Notes under the pieces: model-generated
The model's database searches: none
What the model saw: only the letters and a program-made list of their open reading frames with translations
Told to the model about the DNA's origin: nothing
Part shown: piece by piece, positions 41,670-52,870 of the stretch
Numbering within the stretch: position 1 is the first letter of the stretch
Layout: each line of letters begins with the position of its first letter
Translations under genes and position numbers: made by a program
Origin: Leptothermofonsia sichuanensis E412
GTDB taxonomy: Bacteria > Cyanobacteriota > Cyanobacteriia > Leptolyngbyales > Leptolyngbyaceae
Direction: 5' to 3'
Length of the DNA stretch: 64,000 nt
NCBI RefSeq assembly: GCF_019891175.1
Contig: NZ_CP072600.1
Span: forward strand, 6,362,062 to 6,426,061

Positions 41670-42335
41670 ATGCCTATGGACGCTTGTAGAAAGCCAGCTC
41701 AGAAGTGTCAGCGCATCATTGGTCTGACTGGTGGGATTGGAATGGGTAAGACAACGGTTTCAGATTATCTGGCAAACGTCCACAAACTCCCTGTATTGGA
41801 TGCCGATATATATGCCAGGGAAGCGGTTGAACCTGGCTCAGTGGTCTTAGAGCAAATTGTGGCACGTTATGGGTCTGGCATTTTATTAGCAGATGGAATG
41901 CTTAATCGTCACCGATTGGGTGATATCATTTTCAGCAGCCCGCCGGAACGGCTCTGGCTGGAGCAGCAAATTCATCCGTATGTGCGCGATCGCCTGGTGG
42001 AGGCAATCACAGCCCCGGACGTGGAAAACGCCCAACCCAGTTCTATTCTGGTGATGGTAGTCCCGCTTCTATTTGAAGCCCGGATGACCGATCTGGTGAC
42101 GGAAACCTGGGTAGTTTGGTGTCCGGTGGAGCAGCAGTTAGAGCGGTTGATGAGCCGCGATCGCCTTTCCCTGGAACAGGCTCAGGCAAGAATCAGTAGC
42201 CAGATGGCAATTCAAAAGAAAACTGCCCGGGCTGATGTTGTACTTGATAACTCCTCTACCCCGGAAAATCTCTATCAGCAAGTGGATCTTAGATTGGCTC
42301 AGCAGCCAGACCGGCTGACTGTTCCTCAGGGCTAA
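41670..42335 (+). CDS. coaE: dephospho-CoA kinase
   Basis: 221 residues. Last step of coenzyme A synthesis, ATP-dependent. P-loop GLTGGIGMGKTTVS, then DADIYAREAVEPGS (substrate-binding Asp), VVPLLFEA and VVWCPVEQQLERLMSRD of the LID region. A second ATG 6 bp downstream is possible. The next gene follows closely on the same strand. Confidence 0.94.
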   Translation: MPMDACRKPAQKCQRIIGLTGGIGMGKTTVSDYLANVHKLPVLDADIYAREAVEPGSVVLEQIVARYGSGILLADGMLNRHRLGDIIFSSPPERLWLEQQIHPYVRDRLVEAITAPDVENAQPSSILVMVVPLLFEARMTDLVTETWVVWCPVEQQLERLMSRDRLSLEQAQARISSQMAIQKKTARADVVLDNSSTPENLYQQVDLRLAQQPDRLTVPQG

Positions 42336-42373
42336 CATTGCTAACATTTATAGACTGTGCAAGTAACTCACCT

Positions 42374-42934
42374 ATGGGCGCAACCCTGCAACAGATTGCT
42401 GGCTACCTTGACAAAAAGGGCTGGAAATATCGTTTAGACGAAGACGAATGCCGCATTCTGACCGGCGTTCACGCTAACCATGTCGAAGACTTTCTGATCG
42501 TCATACAACTGGATGAAGATGGAGAATTTTTTGAGCTATTTGCGCCCCGGGTTCTCTCTGGCGTTAAGGATCATCCCCACAAAACTGCCATTTTACAGAC
42601 AATGCTCTGCATTTCCTGGGAAACCAAGATGCTCCAGTGGGAATATGACCCATCCGATGGTGAAATACGGGCGATCATTGAATTCCCTCTGGAAGACTCT
42701 ACCCTAACCGAACGCCAGTTCAATCGCTGTCTCTTCAGCCTGATTGAACTGGTTGATGAAATTGCCCTGCCCCGGCTTCAGGCCGTGATGGAAACAGGGG
42801 AAGACCCCGGCGATATTACAGAGGGCGAGCGTCTCCTGCTTCGCCTGCAAGAAGAATCTCCAGGATTACTGAATGCTCTGGAGCGGGCAATGGAAGCCCG
42901 TAAACGCCGGGGTAGACTGCCTCCTGCCGGGTAG
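42374..42934 (+). CDS. YbjN-domain protein
   Basis: 186 residues from the ATG at 42374. A preceding TTG frame start at 42338 would leave no space after coaE and is less likely. LQQIAGYLDKKGWKYRLDED and a central block LFAPRVLSGVKDHPHKTAILQTMLCISWETKMLQWEYDPSDGEIR fit the YbjN / type III-chaperone-like fold, which binds partner proteins. Function unknown. 39 bp behind coaE, so probably co-transcribed. Confidence 0.82.
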   Translation: MGATLQQIAGYLDKKGWKYRLDEDECRILTGVHANHVEDFLIVIQLDEDGEFFELFAPRVLSGVKDHPHKTAILQTMLCISWETKMLQWEYDPSDGEIRAIIEFPLEDSTLTERQFNRCLFSLIELVDEIALPRLQAVMETGEDPGDITEGERLLLRLQEESPGLLNALERAMEARKRRGRLPPAG

Positions 42935-42947
42935 AAAAGAGCATTTG

Positions 42948-44345
42948 CTAAATAGCCTCTCCACCCACAATTACATTGCTAATCCGCAGGCTGGGACCAC
43001 CGCAACCGACCGGCAATCCACTTTGCCCGCCTTTGCCACATCCCCCGGACTCATCCCAGAAAAAGTCATCCCCAATTGCCTCAATATCTGCCAGGGTTTT
43101 AAAGGCATTTCCTGAAAGGGTGACATCCCTTACTGGTTCGGCAATTTCGCCATTACGAATCATCCAGGCTTCTCCGGCGGCAAACGTAAACATTTCGCCA
43201 TTCGTCATTCCCCCCAACCAGTTGCGGGCATAGACTCCTTCCTGAATGCCATCGAACAAATCTTGAACGGGGGTGTTTCCCCGCTCAATCCAGGTATTGG
43301 TCATCCGCACAATGGGGGGATAGTGGTAATTGAGGCAACGGGCATTGCCTGTTGCCTCTTCCCCCAGCTTGCCGGCGGTTTCACGGGAGTGGAGCCGCCC
43401 CACCAGAACCCCGTCTTGAATTAACTGTGTGGTGCTGGCAGGTGTTCCCTCGTCGTCATAGTAATAGCTACCCCGATGGCCCACCGGAGCCGCTCCATCA
43501 AAGATTTGGAGATCCTCTGGACCAAACCGCCGCCCCAGGCTCATCACCTCCAGCAGATCGGGGTTTTCGTAGGTCATATCTGCCTCTGACAGGTGTCCAA
43601 ATGCCTCATGCACAAACAATCCGGTCAGAATCGGGTCAATTACCACTGTATAGGTGTTGCCTTTGACGGGCGGCAGTGCCAGGGAGTCCACGGCCCGCTG
43701 GGCGGCACTCCGCACCTGGGCATCCAACCCCACCAGATCTTCGTAAGCCTTTCGGGATCCCGTTGTCTCACGCCCGGTCTGAACCGTCTCCCCATTCCGG
43801 GCCGTTGCCGCGAACCGCATTTCCATATCCACCCAGGATTGCTCTAACAGGGTGCCTTCTGAAGTCACCAGGATCATGCGCTGGGCACTGTCGCCATAAC
43901 GCACTGAAACCGTCGCCACCTTCGAGCTTACACTTCTGAGAATTTCGCCGTAGTGCTGGCAAAGCGCTTTCTTGTCCGCTAAGGGAATCTGGCGTGGATC
44001 CGTACCCGTCAGGGGCAGGATGCAGGTATCCTGGATGGTCGGGATGGGGGCCAGTAGCGTTTCTTCATCGCCGACCAGGCGGGCAGCGGAAATTGCTTCT
44101 TCAATGCGTTCTGTCAGTGTCGCCAACTGGTTAAAGCTGGCAAAGCCCCAGCCTCCCTTATGGCAAGCCCTCACCTGTCCGCCAATCGAAATCCCCTCGC
44201 TTAAAGTTTCGATTTTGTTCCCTCTTAACAAGATATCTGCGCCTTCCGCGGCTTCCAGACGAATGGCCAGATAATCCACTTGCGCACGGTAGCGAGCAAC
44301 GAGATCAGACAGTAAATCCTTGATATGAGCGGGCAGGTTAGCCAT
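42948..44345 (-). CDS. tldD: TldD-type metalloprotease
   Basis: 465 residues from ATG at 44345 (the frame extends 14 codons upstream). The active site FVHEAFGHLSEAD gives the H-E-x3-H motif, with the C-terminal cysteines (GGCGKGGQSGLPVGCGGP) of the TldD/PmbA fold. TldD works with TldE on peptides and modified peptides. A tldE gene is not adjacent here. Convergent with the YbjN gene, 13 bp apart. Confidence 0.93.
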   Translation of the reverse strand: MANLPAHIKDLLSDLVARYRAQVDYLAIRLEAAEGADILLRGNKIETLSEGISIGGQVRACHKGGWGFASFNQLATLTERIEEAISAARLVGDEETLLAPIPTIQDTCILPLTGTDPRQIPLADKKALCQHYGEILRSVSSKVATVSVRYGDSAQRMILVTSEGTLLEQSWVDMEMRFAATARNGETVQTGRETTGSRKAYEDLVGLDAQVRSAAQRAVDSLALPPVKGNTYTVVIDPILTGLFVHEAFGHLSEADMTYENPDLLEVMSLGRRFGPEDLQIFDGAAPVGHRGSYYYDDEGTPASTTQLIQDGVLVGRLHSRETAGKLGEEATGNARCLNYHYPPIVRMTNTWIERGNTPVQDLFDGIQEGVYARNWLGGMTNGEMFTFAAGEAWMIRNGEIAEPVRDVTLSGNAFKTLADIEAIGDDFFWDESGGCGKGGQSGLPVGCGGPSLRISNVIVGGEAI

Positions 44346-44600
44346 AGCAGACCATCGAGTATGGGGTGAACTGCTTCCATTCTGCAATTATTTACGTGCG
44401 GTTGCAAAAGGGTGGTGGGATTCCCGGCGGATACGTCCGCTTTGTCCTGGTTCAGAGGGTGAGCAGAGCAGACTGGTGGATGATGGCTGTCACAGGGTAT
44501 TGTCTGCAACCAGTGTTAAGGACAACTTCCATTACAGGCAGGCACCTTTCACCGCAGGTTAGAGTAGGGTTAAAGTACTCTGTCATTACCCTCTGAATCT

Positions 44601-45812
44601 ATGAACCTATCGTTTAAGCAATTGGCAACCTATGTCGCATTACTGGCAGTGGGCGGGGGGGCTGGAGTTGTAGGCAGCCAATATCTGATCAACCAGCCGT
44701 CATCAGAAAACTACTCCAGTTTTCCGACTGTGCTCAAGCCGCACTCCGGTTCTGGGGACCAAACAACTGCAACAGCGGCTAACAATCCAGGTAGTTCCAA
44801 CTTTATTGCAGCGGCTGTGGAGAAGGTGGGACCGGCAGTGGTGCGAATTGATGCTGCCCGCAGAATTGCTAACGACTTTCCAGATGCGCTTCAGAATCCG
44901 CTGTTTAGACGATTCTTTGGGGGGGATTTACCGGTTCCCAGGGAACGGGTAGAGCGGGGGACAGGGTCTGGATTTATCTTATCAGCCGATGGGCGGCTGG
45001 TAACCAATGCTCATGTTGTGGCAGGCACCAATACGGTGGAAGTTACGCTTAAGGATGGGCGCACCTTTGAAGGAGAGGTGGTTGGGGCTGACCCGGTGAC
45101 GGATGTGGCTGTGGTCAAGATTAATGCCAGTAATCTGCCTGTGGTTACCCTGGGACGCTCTGATAATCTGGTGCCTGGACAGTGGGCGATCGCGATCGGC
45201 AACCCCCTGGGTCTGGATAACACGGTAACCGCTGGTATTATCAGTGCCACAGGTCGTTCCAGTTCCCAGGTGGGGGTGCCCGATAAGCGGGTGAGCTTTA
45301 TTCAAACGGATGCGGCCATTAATCCTGGCAACTCGGGTGGGCCGTTGTTGAACGACCGGGGTGAAGTGATTGGCATCAACACGGCGATTCGGGCAGATGC
45401 CCAGGGGCTGGGGTTTGCCATTCCAATTGAGACGGCTAAGCGTGTTGGAGAGCAACTATTTGCGAAGGGACGGGTAGAACATCCCTATTTAGGCATTCAA
45501 ATGGTTGATTTGACGGCAGCCTTGCGGAAAGAAATCAACGAAGACAGGGGGACTGATTTCAAGGTCAATCAGGATGAAGGGGTGCTGATTGTGCGGGTGT
45601 TTGAAAATTCTCCGGCGGCGCAATCTGGATTGCAACAGGGGGATATCATTCAGAAAATTGATGGCAAACAGGTGAAAACTGCCGGAGATGTACAGGCGAG
45701 GGTGGAAGCGAGTGAAATTGGTTCTTCGTTGCAGGTTGAAATTAATCGCAACGGTCAGGTTCGCACGGTTCAGGTGAAGCCTGGAGCTTTTCCTGCGAAC
45801 AATAAATCCTGA
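44601..45812 (+). CDS. HtrA/Deg-family serine protease
   Basis: 403 residues. An N-terminal membrane or signal segment (LATYVALLAVGGGAGVVGSQ) is followed by the trypsin-like domain: His in VTNAHVV, Asp in DPVTDVAVV, Ser in NPGNSGGPLL. A single PDZ domain runs from about residue 305 to the end (DEGVLIVRVFENSPAAQSGL). Periplasmic or lumenal quality control is typical. HhoA, HhoB and HtrA of cyanobacteria are alike and I cannot say which this is. Its 3' end overlaps the regulator gene on the other strand by 71 bp. Confidence 0.92.
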   Translation: MNLSFKQLATYVALLAVGGGAGVVGSQYLINQPSSENYSSFPTVLKPHSGSGDQTTATAANNPGSSNFIAAAVEKVGPAVVRIDAARRIANDFPDALQNPLFRRFFGGDLPVPRERVERGTGSGFILSADGRLVTNAHVVAGTNTVEVTLKDGRTFEGEVVGADPVTDVAVVKINASNLPVVTLGRSDNLVPGQWAIAIGNPLGLDNTVTAGIISATGRSSSQVGVPDKRVSFIQTDAAINPGNSGGPLLNDRGEVIGINTAIRADAQGLGFAIPIETAKRVGEQLFAKGRVEHPYLGIQMVDLTAALRKEINEDRGTDFKVNQDEGVLIVRVFENSPAAQSGLQQGDIIQKIDGKQVKTAGDVQARVEASEIGSSLQVEINRNGQVRTVQVKPGAFPANNKS

Positions 45813-46794
45813 ATTGACCTGCAATCTGATTGCGCCCCTGTAACTTGGCGCGATAGAGTGCCTCGTCGGCACTGGCAATCAAATCCTCCAGGGTGGACTG
45901 ATGACTGGGGATGATGGTGGCAACGCCGCCGCTAAGGGTGAGATGGTGGCTGATCCGAGAACCTGCATGGGCGATCGCAGCCAGTTCCACTTTCGCATGG
46001 ATTTCCCTGGCGATATGCATGGCACCTTCCAGGGGAGTATTGGGCAGAATCACGGCAAACTCTTCTCCGCCATAACGCACAGCCAGATCAGCCGGACGTT
46101 TGATGGTTTCTTCGATCAATCTGGCAACGCGCTTCAGGCATTCATCGCCTGATTGATGCCCATAGGTGTCGTTATAGCTTTTGAAGAAATCAATGTCCAA
46201 CAGGATCAGGGACAAAAACCCCTGTTCTCGCCTGAGCCGCTGCCACTCTTGATGCAGAAACTCATCAAAGCAGCGCCGGTTAGCCAGTTGGGTCAGGCTG
46301 TCAATGGATGCCAGACGGCGGAGTTCTCGATTGGCAATTTCTAGCTGCTCCATCAACACTCGTTCGTGCTCCATGGTTTGCCGGAGTTCTGTCATTGCCC
46401 AGGTTGCCTGCAAAATTCGCCGCACTCGCTGCCTCAATACCGCCCAGTGAACGGGTTTGGTAACATAGTCCACGGCTCCTGCGTTAAACGCCCAATCGAC
46501 GGATTCCTGGTCGTTTAAGGAGGTAATCATTAACACCGGAGGGCAGCGTTCGCCAAACATAGTTCGCAGGCTGGCACAGCAGGTAAACCCATCGATACCC
46601 GGTAGAATGGCATCCAGCAAAATCATATCGGGTAATTGCTGCTGGCATAGATCCAGGCATTGCTCTCCGCTGATCGCTTCGATCACCTGGTAGCCTTCTT
46701 TCTGCATGGCATGGCTTAACATCATGCGCAGCGTTTTCTCATCGTCAACGATGAGGATATGGGCAAGTCTGGTGGATAACTCAACCCACGTCAT
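45742..46794 (-). CDS. response regulator with GGDEF domain (PleD-like)
   Basis: 350 residues. REC domain 12-130 ([26 protein letters not shown] with the phospho-Asp, TKPVHW), a helical linker, and a diguanylate cyclase domain ending in the active A-site YGGEEFAV. RxxD inhibition motif not evident. The preceding kinase gene overlaps its start by 4 bases (ATGA). It probably receives a phosphate from that kinase and makes c-di-GMP. The tail overlaps the protease gene antisense. Confidence 0.92.
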   Translation of the reverse strand: MTWVELSTRLAHILIVDDEKTLRMMLSHAMQKEGYQVIEAISGEQCLDLCQQQLPDMILLDAILPGIDGFTCCASLRTMFGERCPPVLMITSLNDQESVDWAFNAGAVDYVTKPVHWAVLRQRVRRILQATWAMTELRQTMEHERVLMEQLEIANRELRRLASIDSLTQLANRRCFDEFLHQEWQRLRREQGFLSLILLDIDFFKSYNDTYGHQSGDECLKRVARLIEETIKRPADLAVRYGGEEFAVILPNTPLEGAMHIAREIHAKVELAAIAHAGSRISHHLTLSGGVATIIPSHQSTLEDLIASADEALYRAKLQGRNQIAGQFRIYCSQEKLQASPEPCEPDRCD

Positions 46795-49700
46795 GCTTGC
46801 CTCCGAGAATAGAGATCCAGAGCGACTTCTACCCGTTTGTACTCTGCCTGGATTGCACTCAAGATGGGTGCCGCTGTTGATAGGGTGTTGGCCCGCCCCA
46901 GATTCTCCAAATTTTCACAGAACCTGGCTAGACAGGTGGCACCAATGGCCGCACTGAGCGATCGCAGGGCATGGGCTGCTTTATGCAGCGACGCTGCATC
47001 CTGTTGCAGGAGCGCATTGGCGATCGCCTCCAGACGCAGGGGGGCATCTTCCAGATAGCTTTCGATGATTTCAGCCACCAGCAGGTCTTCATCATCACTG
47101 GCAATGGCTTTCAGCCGCTGAAGGACCTGAGTATCCAGGGTAGGAACCTCCTCCGGAGTCATTGCGCCGATTAAATGTTCGGCGGGATTCGGTGTTGTTT
47201 CTGGCTGAAAAGCCAATGGATGAGCACTCCACTGGGCATAAACCTCATAAAACCGGTTGAAGGCTGCCACTAAGTTATCCACCACAATGGGCTTGGTAAT
47301 ATAGTCATTCATGCCAGCATTCAGGCACCGTTCGCGATCGCCCTGCATGGCGTAGGCAGTCATCGCAATAATCCAGGGGTGATGGGGTGACCCTATCTGG
47401 CGAATGCGGCGGGTTGCCTCCAACCCATCCATGCCCGGCATCTGCACATCCATAAAAACAACATCAAAAGGCTGCTGGTTGAGTGCCTCTAACGCCTCCT
47501 GTCCGCTGCTGGCAACTTCCGGTTGGTAACCCAGCCGTTTCAGCATTCTAAGAGCAACTTTCTGATTGACCACAATATCCTCAACCAGCAAAATTCGTAG
47601 GGGCAGCGGTTGAATGGTGAGTGAGCAGGTTTCGATCGATTTTACAGAAGAAGCTTTTCCTGTAGTGTGCCCATTTAATGTTTGAAGTAGCGTGTGGCGT
47701 AGCTGAGAATGCTTGATCGGCTTGGTCAACCAGGTTGTTCCAGGGCGAATCTGATCAGCAACTTTTTTGCCGAACTGACTCAGCAAAACCAGGGGAAGAC
47801 TGGTCAGATTTGGGAATGCACGAATCTGATCGACCAGATCTGAGCCATTTTCAGGAGACATTCCACTATCTACTATTGCCAGGTCAAAGGGGTTGAGTCG
47901 AGTCAGCATCTCAATCCCTTGCGTGATAGATTCTGCGGTCCACACCTGCATTCCCCATGCCTGTGCCTGCAACGATAGAATCCGGCGGATCGTGGAATTG
48001 TCATCCACAATCAGCAACCGTTTTCCTGCCAGTTCAGGCAAGGTGTCCTGTTTCTCAATATCCCTGGCATCGACCTGGGCAGTGATTGTGAAATAGAAGG
48101 TAGATCCAGAGGAGATTGACGATTGAAGATCAGGGATCACGATAGGGGATTGACGGTGAACCCCTGCCAACGCTCCCTGTCTGGTTCTCTGCTCCTCCAC
48201 CCCACGCTCCCTTTGCCTTAACCACTGCTCTGGAGGATTTCCAGCTATGTTCCCCTGACTCTCAACCCACATACTGCCACCCATTAATTCGCTGAGCCGG
48301 TTACTGATCACCAGGCCCAAGCCCGTGCCACCATAGTGTCGGGTGATGGAGGTGTCAACCTGGCTAAAAGGCTGGAACAGGCGGTGCATTGATTCTGCTG
48401 GAATGCCAATCCCTGTATCCCTGACCGCAAACTGGATTTCGTAGGTGTGGGAAGAAGGGGAAGGTGGATGGGTGAAGCGCGAATCGGAATCCAGGGGGGA
48501 GTGGAAAGAACCTTCTGGCCAGAGATGTTTGGGCGTCGCAGGGGATTGCACCAGGGGCTTTGCAGTGACGGTAACGATCACTTCTCCAGCCTTTGTGAAT
48601 TTGACCGCATTGCTCAGCAGGTTAACCAGGATTTGACGCAGGCGAATGCTGTCACCGGAAATGATGGCAGGCACCTGGGGATGGATAAAACAGGCCAGTT
48701 CCAGGTCTTTAGTCGCTGTCTGGGGCGCCAGCAGATCCAGGGCATCTTCGATGCATTGCCGGAGAGAAAACGGTTCATTTTCCAGATCCAACCTGCCAGA
48801 GTCAATTTTGGAGAAGTCCAGGATGTCGTTGATGATGGTGAGGAGACTGTCGCCACTGCTACGGATTGTGCTGACGAATTCATGCTGCTGGTCGGTGAGG
48901 GGTTCATCCAGCAGCAGTTCGGTCATGCCGATGACGACATTCATGGGAGTGCGAATTTCATGGCTCATCATGGCTAAAAATTCGCTTTTTGCCTGATTGG
49001 CCGCCTCTGCCTGCTGATGAGCCTGCTCCAGTGCCGCGTTTTTGATAATCAGTTCTGCCCGTTGTTGCTTTTCTTGCTCCAGGAGTTGAGCCTGAGCCAG
49101 GGCAATGCCAACCTGGGCGGCAACCGATTCCAGCAGCTCAATTTCGTCAGCGGTCCACTGCCGATCGCGATCGCACTGGTGCAGCCCAATCACTCCGTTG
49201 GTTTCTCCCTGGTAGGAGGTGCGAATTGCCATCATTGAGCGCAGCCCAATTTGCAGGCAAAGATCAACTGTGTTCTGCAACAGCGGATCAGTATAAACAT
49301 TGGGGGAAACCATTGCCTGGTCTTGGCGAAGCAGTTGCTGCATGTGGGGGTTCCCGACAATGGGAATTTCAATCGCTGCCAGCGATTCATAACCAGGTTC
49401 CCGGTATTCTGCTTTGACGGGAATCCGGGGAATGGGGGTGGATTCGTAGCTGTGAATCAGACAGCGATTCACCTTCAGTGCCTGTCCTACCTGACTGGCA
49501 GTCGTTTGAAAAATATTCTGCATATCCAGGCTCTGGCGCAACTCAGCGGTAATTTGTTTCAGCAGTAAGGCACGCTGGAACTGTTGTTGTAATGCGGCTT
49601 CTGCCCGTTTGCGATCAGTGGCATCAATGCCCACACTCAGCATGCCCACCAGCACTCCAGCCTCGTTGAACAGCGCCTTATTGGTCCACTCGACCCAGAC

Positions 49701-51482
49701 GCGATCGCCATTGCAGCGCATATTTTCGTTCTCATGGCGAATATAACGGTCTGGGTTGCGAAACATATCCTGGAAAACCAGCCGCATATCATTGCCTGCA
49801 CTGTCAATCACGGGAACCACGGTCCCAATCACACTTTTTCCTAAAATTTCCGCTTCGGTATAACCAAAAAACTGCTGGGCAACTTCATTGAAGTAGGTGA
49901 TAGTACCTTGAGCATCCAGACGCACCAGAAAGCTGTTGGCATTTTCCACCAGTTCCCGATATTTGGCTTCACTCTGCTGGAGAGCCTGATCTGCCAGCTT
50001 GTGGGCCGTAATATCCTGCACCATGTTCAGAATAAACTGCACTTCGCCATTGCCATCCCGAATGACGCTGACCGTTAACCTGCCCCAGACAATATGCCCG
50101 TCTTTATGAATAAATCGCTTTTCCAGATGATAGGAGTCCAGTTTCCCGGTCAGCAGATCCTGATAGAGAGCCAGATCAACGTCCAGATCATCCGGGTGGC
50201 TGTGGTCTGCAAAGCTCATCTGGCTCAGTTCAGCATCGCTATAACCAAAGATGCGCTGAGTGGCTGGATTCCATTGCTGGTAAGAGCCACCTGGTTTTGT
50301 CAGAGAAATGGAAATGGCTGCATTTTGAAAAATTGACCGGAAGCGGGTTTCACTTTCCCGCAGGGCAACTTCCGTGCGTTTGCGCTCAGTAATGTCACGG
50401 ATAATCACCAACACTTCATCTTCAGCCGTCGGAACCATCCGGACTTCTTCATCACGAGGGACTCCATTCAGCAGAACTTGCTGTTCATAAATTTGAATCT
50501 CACCAGTTGCCAGTGCTTGCTGAATGAAGTGGATTTGTCGTCTGGCATGATCAGCCGGTAGAGCCTGCAACAGGTTATCGCCTGGAACCAGCGGAATAAT
50601 GGATTGTTCACCCATGCGATCGCCACTGACCAGGTCCAGATAGGTGCCATCCCCTCGAATGCGGATCAGTAAATCGGGAATGGCACTCACAATTGCGCGG
50701 TTAGTGGTTTCACTTTGTTGCAGGGCAGCTTCCGTCCGTTTCCGATCCGTAATATCACGCACCATGAATAGCACTTCGTTATCCCCAATAACTGAAATGC
50801 GCACTTCTTCATTCTGGAGTTGCCCATCAATCATGAGCTGTTGCTCATACATCTGGCATTCTCCTGTCTGCAAGGCACGCCGGATGTAGTGCAGCCCTTT
50901 CTGAGCCTCATTCTCTGGCAACAGGTCAGTAATTTTGCTTCCCACTGCCATCTTCGATGGGTTTCTCAACCTGAGTTGCCCACTACTGATGACATCCAGG
51001 TAGGTTCCATCTGCCCCCACACGCAGCAACAGATCAGGAATCGCGTTAATGAATGCCCGGTTGGTTGCTTGACTTTGCCTGAGCGCTGCCTCGGCGCGTT
51101 TGCGAGTCGTAATATCTCGCTGAATTGATAGAAAGTGGGTGGTCACCCCTAATTCATTCACGATGGGTGTGATACTAATGTCCACCCAGAACTCAGTTCC
51201 ATCTCGACGCTGGTTCAAAATCTCGACCTGAACTGGCTGCCGATCAATCAAAGCTGCCCGAATCTTGTCCAGTTCGCGCCGATTGGTGCGAGGGCTTTGC
51301 AGAATCCGGGGAGTTTGCCCGATGATTTCATCAAAGCCATACCCTGTCATGCAGGTAAACGCCTGATTCACAAATACAACACGGGGACCCGGTAAGCTGC
51401 ATGGCTCCGCTTCTGTGATCAGTACTGCGTCACTGGTATTCGCAAAAATTGATTCCAGCAACTGCAACCGCTCTTGAGTCAT
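46791..51482 (-). CDS. multidomain hybrid sensor histidine kinase
   Basis: 1563 residues. Five PAS-type sensors in the first 630 residues (each ending in a D-I-T-x-x-K/R-x-A/T-E-x-A-L-type linker), then a GAF domain (about 640-800). HisKA with H841 in [19 protein letters not shown] follows, then HATPase_c with [20 protein letters not shown], two receiver domains ([15 protein letters not shown] and [18 protein letters not shown]...[17 protein letters not shown]), and a C-terminal Hpt domain ([14 protein letters not shown]). A complete phosphorelay in one protein, coupled to the GGDEF regulator by an ATGA overlap. Signal unknown. Confidence 0.93.
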   Translation of the reverse strand: MTQERLQLLESIFANTSDAVLITEAEPCSLPGPRVVFVNQAFTCMTGYGFDEIIGQTPRILQSPRTNRRELDKIRAALIDRQPVQVEILNQRRDGTEFWVDISITPIVNELGVTTHFLSIQRDITTRKRAEAALRQSQATNRAFINAIPDLLLRVGADGTYLDVISSGQLRLRNPSKMAVGSKITDLLPENEAQKGLHYIRRALQTGECQMYEQQLMIDGQLQNEEVRISVIGDNEVLFMVRDITDRKRTEAALQQSETTNRAIVSAIPDLLIRIRGDGTYLDLVSGDRMGEQSIIPLVPGDNLLQALPADHARRQIHFIQQALATGEIQIYEQQVLLNGVPRDEEVRMVPTAEDEVLVIIRDITERKRTEVALRESETRFRSIFQNAAISISLTKPGGSYQQWNPATQRIFGYSDAELSQMSFADHSHPDDLDVDLALYQDLLTGKLDSYHLEKRFIHKDGHIVWGRLTVSVIRDGNGEVQFILNMVQDITAHKLADQALQQSEAKYRELVENANSFLVRLDAQGTITYFNEVAQQFFGYTEAEILGKSVIGTVVPVIDSAGNDMRLVFQDMFRNPDRYIRHENENMRCNGDRVWVEWTNKALFNEAGVLVGMLSVGIDATDRKRAEAALQQQFQRALLLKQITAELRQSLDMQNIFQTTASQVGQALKVNRCLIHSYESTPIPRIPVKAEYREPGYESLAAIEIPIVGNPHMQQLLRQDQAMVSPNVYTDPLLQNTVDLCLQIGLRSMMAIRTSYQGETNGVIGLHQCDRDRQWTADEIELLESVAAQVGIALAQAQLLEQEKQQRAELIIKNAALEQAHQQAEAANQAKSEFLAMMSHEIRTPMNVVIGMTELLLDEPLTDQQHEFVSTIRSSGDSLLTIINDILDFSKIDSGRLDLENEPFSLRQCIEDALDLLAPQTATKDLELACFIHPQVPAIISGDSIRLRQILVNLLSNAVKFTKAGEVIVTVTAKPLVQSPATPKHLWPEGSFHSPLDSDSRFTHPPSPSSHTYEIQFAVRDTGIGIPAESMHRLFQPFSQVDTSITRHYGGTGLGLVISNRLSELMGGSMWVESQGNIAGNPPEQWLRQRERGVEEQRTRQGALAGVHRQSPIVIPDLQSSISSGSTFYFTITAQVDARDIEKQDTLPELAGKRLLIVDDNSTIRRILSLQAQAWGMQVWTAESITQGIEMLTRLNPFDLAIVDSGMSPENGSDLVDQIRAFPNLTSLPLVLLSQFGKKVADQIRPGTTWLTKPIKHSQLRHTLLQTLNGHTTGKASSVKSIETCSLTIQPLPLRILLVEDIVVNQKVALRMLKRLGYQPEVASSGQEALEALNQQPFDVVFMDVQMPGMDGLEATRRIRQIGSPHHPWIIAMTAYAMQGDRERCLNAGMNDYITKPIVVDNLVAAFNRFYEVYAQWSAHPLAFQPETTPNPAEHLIGAMTPEEVPTLDTQVLQRLKAIASDDEDLLVAEIIESYLEDAPLRLEAIANALLQQDAASLHKAAHALRSLSAAIGATCLARFCENLENLGRANTLSTAAPILSAIQAEYKRVEVALDLYSRRQA

Positions 51483-51659
51483 AGGAGATGTCTCGATAAA
51501 CCGGCAAATTCATACTTCTTACAATGCCCAGAGGACACTATGCGGTATCAAACAGGGCGTAAAGAGAGAAGGGATCAAGGCGGTCAAAAGAGGGTAGATC
51601 GTTGAGCGGCTCTGCCTCTTTCCTGGTGGCTTGTCCGCCTTGAAATTGTGGGTCTGGGA

Positions 51660-51718
51660 GCAGGAAAGGGATATTATTTTGGGTTTTTAACCTACAAAAT
51701 AATTCTTGACAGACCACC
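51660..51718. repeat. GGTCTGTCARGAATTATTTT repeat, minus orientation
   Basis: AAAATAATTCTTGACAGACC at 51697-51716 is the reverse complement of the core at 41150-41168. The inner AAAATAATA/TATTATTTTG parts also match. Two copies in the window. Confidence 0.55.
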
Positions 51719-51734
51719 AGGCGGGTTTAAGGCA

Positions 51735-51830
51735 GTGCTTCTAAACCTCTATTCCAGGTGATAAGTCTGGGAAAAGGGTTGGTTAGCGTTCTTTCTAGCA
51801 GAAGTGCCAGAAGAGGCTTATGGTGTTCAA
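51735..51830. repeat. dispersed repeat (copy 2, related to 7444-7540)
   Basis: AACCTCTATTCCAGGTGATA...GGGTTGGTTAGCGTT...CTAGCAGAAGTGCCAGAAGAGG aligns with 7444-7540. Confidence 0.6.
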
Positions 51831-52244
51831 GGAGGACAGGTTCTGTCTGTCGAGCCTGCTCCTCAATCTGCCGACACAGATTGAGGAAGATGTGGTTAAA
51901 TTGATGATCCTTAAAATTCAACAAATAATCCTTAAAGTTTAAGGGAAATAGGTAGTAACAGGATGGGCGAAAATCCTGAGATCCCCGGTGTCTGAGAGGA
52001 CAATCTGGTCGATTTGGCTGGAGTCAACCAGACACCGGAGAGCCTGGCTTTCAAGTTGCTCATGGCGTTTAGTTGTCCGTCAGGATAGATTTGAAGAACA
52101 GCTCAAATCTATAAAAAACAATTTCAGGGTATTTTGAGGCGGCTTTGTCCCTAAAACAGTCTTGACAGACGAGGAGTTAATTGTATTTGCATATTTACAA
52201 TTCAGTATCCAACTATTGAATTAAGTTCAGAAGGAGTGGTGTGA

Positions 52245-52700
52245 ATGTCTCAGGACGTTAGCCAGTGGTTAGCTGAAATCAAAATGCTCAGGCAGCAATT
52301 GACAGAAGCCCAACAAGAGCGTGAGCAGGCTTATGCCAGTGCAGCCAACTGGCAGCGCCTGTACGAAACCGAAGCTCAACAACGCCGGGCTGATACGGCA
52401 CTGGCAAAGCAAACGATTGAAAGTCTGAAACAACAAATCCAGCAAATTAAAAGCATTCCGGTGGCTGGAGAGACTCCGTCAGACACTCTCGCAATGATTC
52501 AAGCAGAAGTTGCTCAATTGGAGACTCCCCAGGCGTTGCGGGAGAAATTAGTTCAGGTTCTGGCAGAGCGCGATCGCTTGCTGGAGGCACTCAAAACCGA
52601 ACAAGCCAACCACGCCCAGACCCGTAAAGGGTTAACCACTGCCCTGGGGGACGCGATCGATATGCTCTCGAAGGGAAAAGGTAATAACGCTGAAGAGTAG
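52245..52700 (+). CDS. coiled-coil protein, 151 aa
   Basis: GGAG ribosome site then ATG. Long heptad stretches (VSQWLAEIKMLRQQLTEAQQ and the next about 60 residues, and LREKLVQVLAERDRLLEALK) predict a coiled coil. Soluble and acidic. Conserved hypothetical in my judgement, no function. Confidence 0.75.
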   Translation: MSQDVSQWLAEIKMLRQQLTEAQQEREQAYASAANWQRLYETEAQQRRADTALAKQTIESLKQQIQQIKSIPVAGETPSDTLAMIQAEVAQLETPQALREKLVQVLAERDRLLEALKTEQANHAQTRKGLTTALGDAIDMLSKGKGNNAEE

Positions 52701-52870
52701 TATTCCGCCAGGGAGATTTTGACGGGTCGTGGACGCTCAAAATTTAACCTAAATTCAGTTTTCTGGTATTCGGTTACCCATCAAATTTAATCTGGCAGAC
52801 CAGTAAGAAGAATCAGGCGGAAGCATGTTTCGATTCAGGCCCCTCAACGTCTCAATATCCCACCCTTGCC

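Larger units (their letters stand above)
51483..52244. other. repeat-containing intergenic region
   Basis: About 760 bp with no convincing gene. The inverted partner of the 41146 element lies at 51660-51718, followed by the 51735-51830 copy of the 7444 repeat. A GTCTTGACAGACGAGG motif occurs at 52160. Confidence 0.5.
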
